A stretch of DNA of 8,680 nucleotides from an uncultured Clostridia bacterium (GTDB lineage: Bacteria > Bacillota > Clostridia > TANB77 > CAG-508), in assembly GCA_948946035.1 (NCBI GenBank), contig CARBKU010000042.1:1-8680 (forward strand). Reading direction: 5' to 3'. Positions 6,442-8,680 of this stretch are shown here, piece after piece (within the stretch, counting starts at the first letter, position 1; every line of letters begins with the position of its first letter). Made by a program: the position numbers and the translations under genes. The notes under the pieces are model-generated. The model made no database searches. It had not been told where the DNA came from and was given only the letters and a program-made list of their open reading frames with translations.

Positions 6442-7209
6442 ATGAAGATTATCACAATAAAAAGAAAAAAAATTTTAAAAACTACAATGATAGTATTTTT
6501 TATATTCATGATTGGCATTGTTACTACATCATTTGGAATGCAACATTATTATAAAGTAGATTTTTCAACAGGTTTAGTAACTGCAACTGAATTAAATGTA
6601 AGAAGTGGACCAGGAACACAATACAAAATTGTTGCAACTGTAAAGAAAAACGAGTATATAAGAGTATTTGCAGGAGTAGGGGATTGGTATATAGTACAAG
6701 TAGAAGGAGATTATATTGGAGCAGTTAGCAAAAAATATATAAAAGCAATTTATCCAAATTCTAATAATTCAAGTGGAAGTAATTCTAGTTCGTCAGGAAG
6801 TGGAGGAACACAAACATCTTCTAGTATGAATTCAGATGAAAAGGAAGTATTTAATTTAATAAATAAACAAAGAACAAATAATGGATTACAGGAATTAAAA
6901 GTAGACAAAGAAGTTCAAAGAGTAGCAAGAATAAAGGCAGAAGATATGGTAGCAAATAATTATTTTTCACATACATCACCAACTTATGGATCTCCATTTG
7001 ACATGCTAAAAAGTTTTAAAATATCTTATAAAACAGCAGGCGAAAATATTGCAGCAAATTCTAGTAATAATGGGGCAGTAACATCATGGATGAATTCATC
7101 TGGGCATAAAGCAAATATTTTAAATTCAAATTTTAACTATACAGGAATAGGAGTTGTTAGTAGTTCAAAGTATGGTAAAATTTTTGTACAGATATTTATT
7201 GGTAAATAA
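6442..7209 (+). CDS. Exported or membrane-anchored SH3 + CAP (SCP/PR1-like) domain protein
   Basis: With the start at 6442, chosen because AAGGGGTG (6430-6437) precedes it rather than the in-frame ATG at 6409, the protein has 255 residues. A basic N terminus (KRKKILK) and hydrophobic segment (about 15-32) form a signal peptide or membrane anchor; no clear cleavage motif is seen. A bacterial SH3 domain follows (about 45-103, ATELNVRSGPGTQYKIV...GDWYIVQVEGDYIGAVSKKYI), then a Ser/Asn/Gly linker (106-131) and a CAP domain (132-255). The CAP domain has YFSHTSP (His177), AGENIA (Glu201) and SSGHKANIL (His222), the usual metal-site and cavity residues. Bacterial SH3 domains often bind cell-wall peptides. 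CAP (YkwD-like) proteins are secreted and their bacterial activity is mostly unknown. The gene lies 23 bp before an Amidase_6 gene and 50 bp after a terminator, so it begins a new unit. Confidence 0.9.
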   Translation: MKIITIKRKKILKTTMIVFFIFMIGIVTTSFGMQHYYKVDFSTGLVTATELNVRSGPGTQYKIVATVKKNEYIRVFAGVGDWYIVQVEGDYIGAVSKKYIKAIYPNSNNSSGSNSSSSGSGGTQTSSSMNSDEKEVFNLINKQRTNNGLQELKVDKEVQRVARIKAEDMVANNYFSHTSPTYGSPFDMLKSFKISYKTAGENIAANSSNNGAVTSWMNSSGHKANILNSNFNYTGIGVVSSSKYGKIFVQIFIGK

Positions 7210-7232
7210 ATTAGAATGTTTTTGAGGTGAAA

Positions 7233-7727
7233 ATGAAAGAGATACAATATAATAGAAATAAAGCAATAGAATATGCACAAAAATGGGCATTTTCTAGAAA
7301 TCCACAATATTACAATTTTGATAGAGTTGGAGGAGATTGCACAAGTTTTGCATCACAATGTATATATGCAGGAAGCAATATTATGAATTACACAAAAGAA
7401 AAAGGGTGGTATTATATAAATGGATATAGTAAATCTCCATCTTGGAGTGGTGTAGAATATTTATATCAATTTTTGACAACAAATAAATTGGTAGGACCAT
7501 ATGGAAAGGAAACAATGCAAAATAATATACAGCTAGGAGATATTGCACAGTTATCTTTTAATGGTAGTATGTATACTCATACTTTAGTAATAGTAAATAT
7601 AGAAAATCATCTTACGTTGTCAGGTATAAAAATTGCATCACACACATTTGATAGTTTTAATAAAGCAATTTCTGAATATGATTTTGAAAAAATTAGATTT
7701 ATTCATATAGAAGGAGTAAGGTTATAA
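7233..7727 (+). CDS. Amidase_6 family putative cysteine amidase
   Basis: This 164-residue protein resembles the Amidase_6 domain (NlpC/P60-like papain fold). It has NRNKAIEYAQKWAFSRNPQYYNFDRVGGDCTSFASQCIYAG with the likely nucleophile Cys36 in GGDCTSFASQC, the family SPSWSGVEYLYQFL stretch (68-81), LGDIAQL (101-107), and YTHTLVIV with likely catalytic His116. SHTFDSFNKAIS (136-147) matches the usual C-terminal family pattern. A GTG at 7227 is in frame, but it forms part of the Shine-Dalgarno GAGGTG (7224-7229); the ATG at 7233 is preferred. Relatives are often linked to peptidoglycan or spore-coat hydrolysis, but the substrate is unproven. There is no signal peptide, transmembrane segment or cell-wall binding domain, so its site of action is unclear. 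It is probably co-transcribed with the SH3-CAP gene. Confidence 0.85.
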   Translation: MKEIQYNRNKAIEYAQKWAFSRNPQYYNFDRVGGDCTSFASQCIYAGSNIMNYTKEKGWYYINGYSKSPSWSGVEYLYQFLTTNKLVGPYGKETMQNNIQLGDIAQLSFNGSMYTHTLVIVNIENHLTLSGIKIASHTFDSFNKAISEYDFEKIRFIHIEGVRL

Positions 7728-7742
7728 AGTAAGAACAAATTA

Positions 7743-7771
7743 AGAGAAAATTAATGTTTTCTCTATTTTTT
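7743..7771 (+). terminator. Rho-independent terminator after amidase gene
   Basis: Arms AGAGAAAA (7743-7750) and TTTTCTCT (7757-7764) form a perfect 8-bp stem with a 6-nt loop (TTAATG), followed by A and six T (7766-7771). The stem is AT-rich, so termination may be partial. It lies 16 bp after the amidase stop. Confidence 0.7.
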
Positions 7772-7785
7772 ATTCATAATTTATA

Positions 7786-7794
7786 TGTTATACT
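7786..7794 (+). promoter_or_regulatory. Extended -10 promoter for the two-component genes
   Basis: TGTTATACT at 7786-7794 is an extended -10 (TGn plus TATACT, 5 of 6 matches). The 17-bp-upstream -35 position (7766-7771) is the terminator T tract and is not a good hexamer. A start near 7801 would leave a leader of about 20 nt that includes AAAGGGGAG (7805-7813). No operator repeat is evident. Confidence 0.6.
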
Positions 7795-7819
7795 AAAAAA
7801 TAATAAAGGGGAGATAAAA

Positions 7820-8518
7820 ATGTATAACATTTTAGTAGTTGATGATGACAAAGAAATTGTAGGTGCAATTGAAATATATTTGAAAAAAGAAGGATACAAA
7901 ATTTACAAAGCATATAATGGAATTCAAGCTATAGATATTATAAATACTAAAGAAATCCATTTAATTGTATTAGATATAATGATGCCACAAATGGATGGCA
8001 TACAAACATTAAAAGAAATTAGAAAAGAAAATAGTATACCTGTTATTTTATTATCTGCAAAATCTGAAGATTACGATAAAATAGAAGGTTTAGATTTAGG
8101 AGCAGATGATTATATTACAAAGCCATTTAATCCAATGGAACTTATAGCAAGAGTTAATTCAAATTTAAGAAGATATGTAAAATTAGGCTCAATTGAAAAA
8201 AAGGAAAATGATAATATATATCAAACAGGACAATTAGTATTAAATGATGATACAAAAAGAGCAATTGTAGATGGAAAAGAAGTAAAATTAACAGCAACAG
8301 AATTCAATATCTTAAAATTTTTATTACAAAATAAAGGAAAAGTATTTTCTATACCAGAAATATATGAAAATGTTTGGAAAGAAGAAGGGTTTGGAGCAGA
8401 AAATATTATAGCTGTACATATAAGACACATTAGAGAAAAAATTGAAATAGAGCCTAAAGAACCAAAATACTTAAAAGTAATATGGGGCGTTGGATACAAA
8501 ATAGAAGATATAAAATAA
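7820..8518 (+). CDS. OmpR/PhoB-family response regulator, VanR-like
   Basis: The 232-residue protein has an N-terminal receiver domain (1 to about 120) with the acidic pocket DDD (8-10), phospho-acceptor Asp52 in LIVLDIMMPQMDG, Ser79 (in the usual Thr/Ser position) and Lys101 in TKPF. A C-terminal winged-helix DNA-binding domain (about 135-232) follows, with VKLTATEFNILKFLLQNKGKVFSIPEIYENVW, AVHIRHIREKI and the WGVGYKI end. The ADDYITKPFNPMELIARVNSNLRRY region resembles VanR-type regulators, but this resemblance does not imply vancomycin resistance and no vanHAX-type genes are present. A longer frame opens at 7754, but it begins within the terminator; AAAGGGGAG (7805-7813) fixes the ATG at 7820. 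The presumed sensor kinase gene follows after 21 bp. Confidence 0.93.
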   Translation: MYNILVVDDDKEIVGAIEIYLKKEGYKIYKAYNGIQAIDIINTKEIHLIVLDIMMPQMDGIQTLKEIRKENSIPVILLSAKSEDYDKIEGLDLGADDYITKPFNPMELIARVNSNLRRYVKLGSIEKKENDNIYQTGQLVLNDDTKRAIVDGKEVKLTATEFNILKFLLQNKGKVFSIPEIYENVWKEEGFGAENIIAVHIRHIREKIEIEPKEPKYLKVIWGVGYKIEDIK

Positions 8519-8539
8519 GTAGTATTAGGATGTGAGAAA

Positions 8540-8680
8540 ATGGAAAAAATAAAACAATCAGGTTTATTAAAAATAGTATGTTATATATTAATTCCGATTT
8601 TAGTTGCAATATTATGTCTTAGCGTATTGCATTTGATTTTTTTAAGTGAATATAGCGAAATAAAAAAAAAAAAAGAATAT
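8540..8680 (+). CDS. N-terminal part of presumed sensor histidine kinase (cut by window end)
   Basis: Forty-seven codons are open from the ATG at 8540 to the edge, giving MEKIKQSGLLKIVCYILIPILVAILCLSVLHLIFLSEY followed by EIKKKKEY. The short basic N terminus and one hydrophobic segment (about residues 11-35) fit the first transmembrane helix of a sensor kinase. The position 21 bp after a response regulator on the same strand supports this, but no HisKA or ATPase motif is visible, so the function is inferred from context. The ribosome binding site (AGGATGTGAG, 8527-8536) is modest. A run of 13 A (8662-8674) lies in the coding frame. Confidence 0.72.
   Translation, partial: MEKIKQSGLLKIVCYILIPILVAILCLSVLHLIFLSEYSEIKKKKEY

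Noticed and set aside
7754..7819. 22-residue N-terminal extension of the response regulator
   Set aside because: It begins inside the terminator hairpin of the preceding unit, precedes the predicted promoter and is absent from receiver domains.
1..8680. CRISPR arrays, tRNA or rRNA genes, and phage modules
   Set aside because: No spaced direct repeats, cloverleaf or rRNA-like conserved stretches, or integrase or structural phage genes were seen on either strand.

Overview
This 8.7 kb window looks like the chromosome of a low-GC Gram-positive bacterium in the Clostridia or a related Firmicutes lineage. The evidence is very AT-rich DNA with mostly A/T-ending codons, strong AAGGAGG-type ribosome binding sites, a conserved Firmicutes ribosomal gene order, and TGA used as a stop (rimM). 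I cannot name the genus.

Layout: (1) 1-1520, leftward operon of a short NfeD-family membrane protein followed by an SPFH/band 7 (stomatin-like) membrane protein, closed by a convergent hairpin at 12-60. (2) 1521-1922, a divergent intergenic region largely filled by an imperfect palindrome of about 280 bp with long terminal inverted repeats and TA flanks, best read as a MITE-like non-autonomous element. A leftward promoter lies on one side and a rightward promoter on the other. (3) 1923-6215, rightward cluster ylxM-ffh-rpsP-khpA-rimM-trmD-rplS, covering protein targeting (SRP), the small-subunit protein S16, 30S maturation, tRNA m1G37 methylation and the large-subunit protein L19. As given, ffh carries an apparent one-base insertion in its P-loop. 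L19 has an unusual acidic C-terminal tail. (4) 6216-6441, a non-coding gap with two long perfect-stem hairpins and a small one between them; the last long hairpin is a strong terminator. (5) 6442-7727, a probably exported SH3-CAP (SCP/PR1-like) protein and an Amidase_6-type cysteine hydrolase, followed by a terminator. (6) 7820-8680, a VanR-like OmpR-family response regulator with its own extended -10 promoter, then the start of its presumed sensor kinase, cut by the window end.

The central block is a housekeeping translation and secretion operon. The right-hand genes suggest cell-envelope functions next to a two-component system, but no regulatory link between them is shown by the sequence. 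I found no convincing new biological system. The points most worth a second look are the palindromic element, the ffh frameshift, the L19 tail, the hairpin cluster after rplS and a 13-A tract in the kinase gene.
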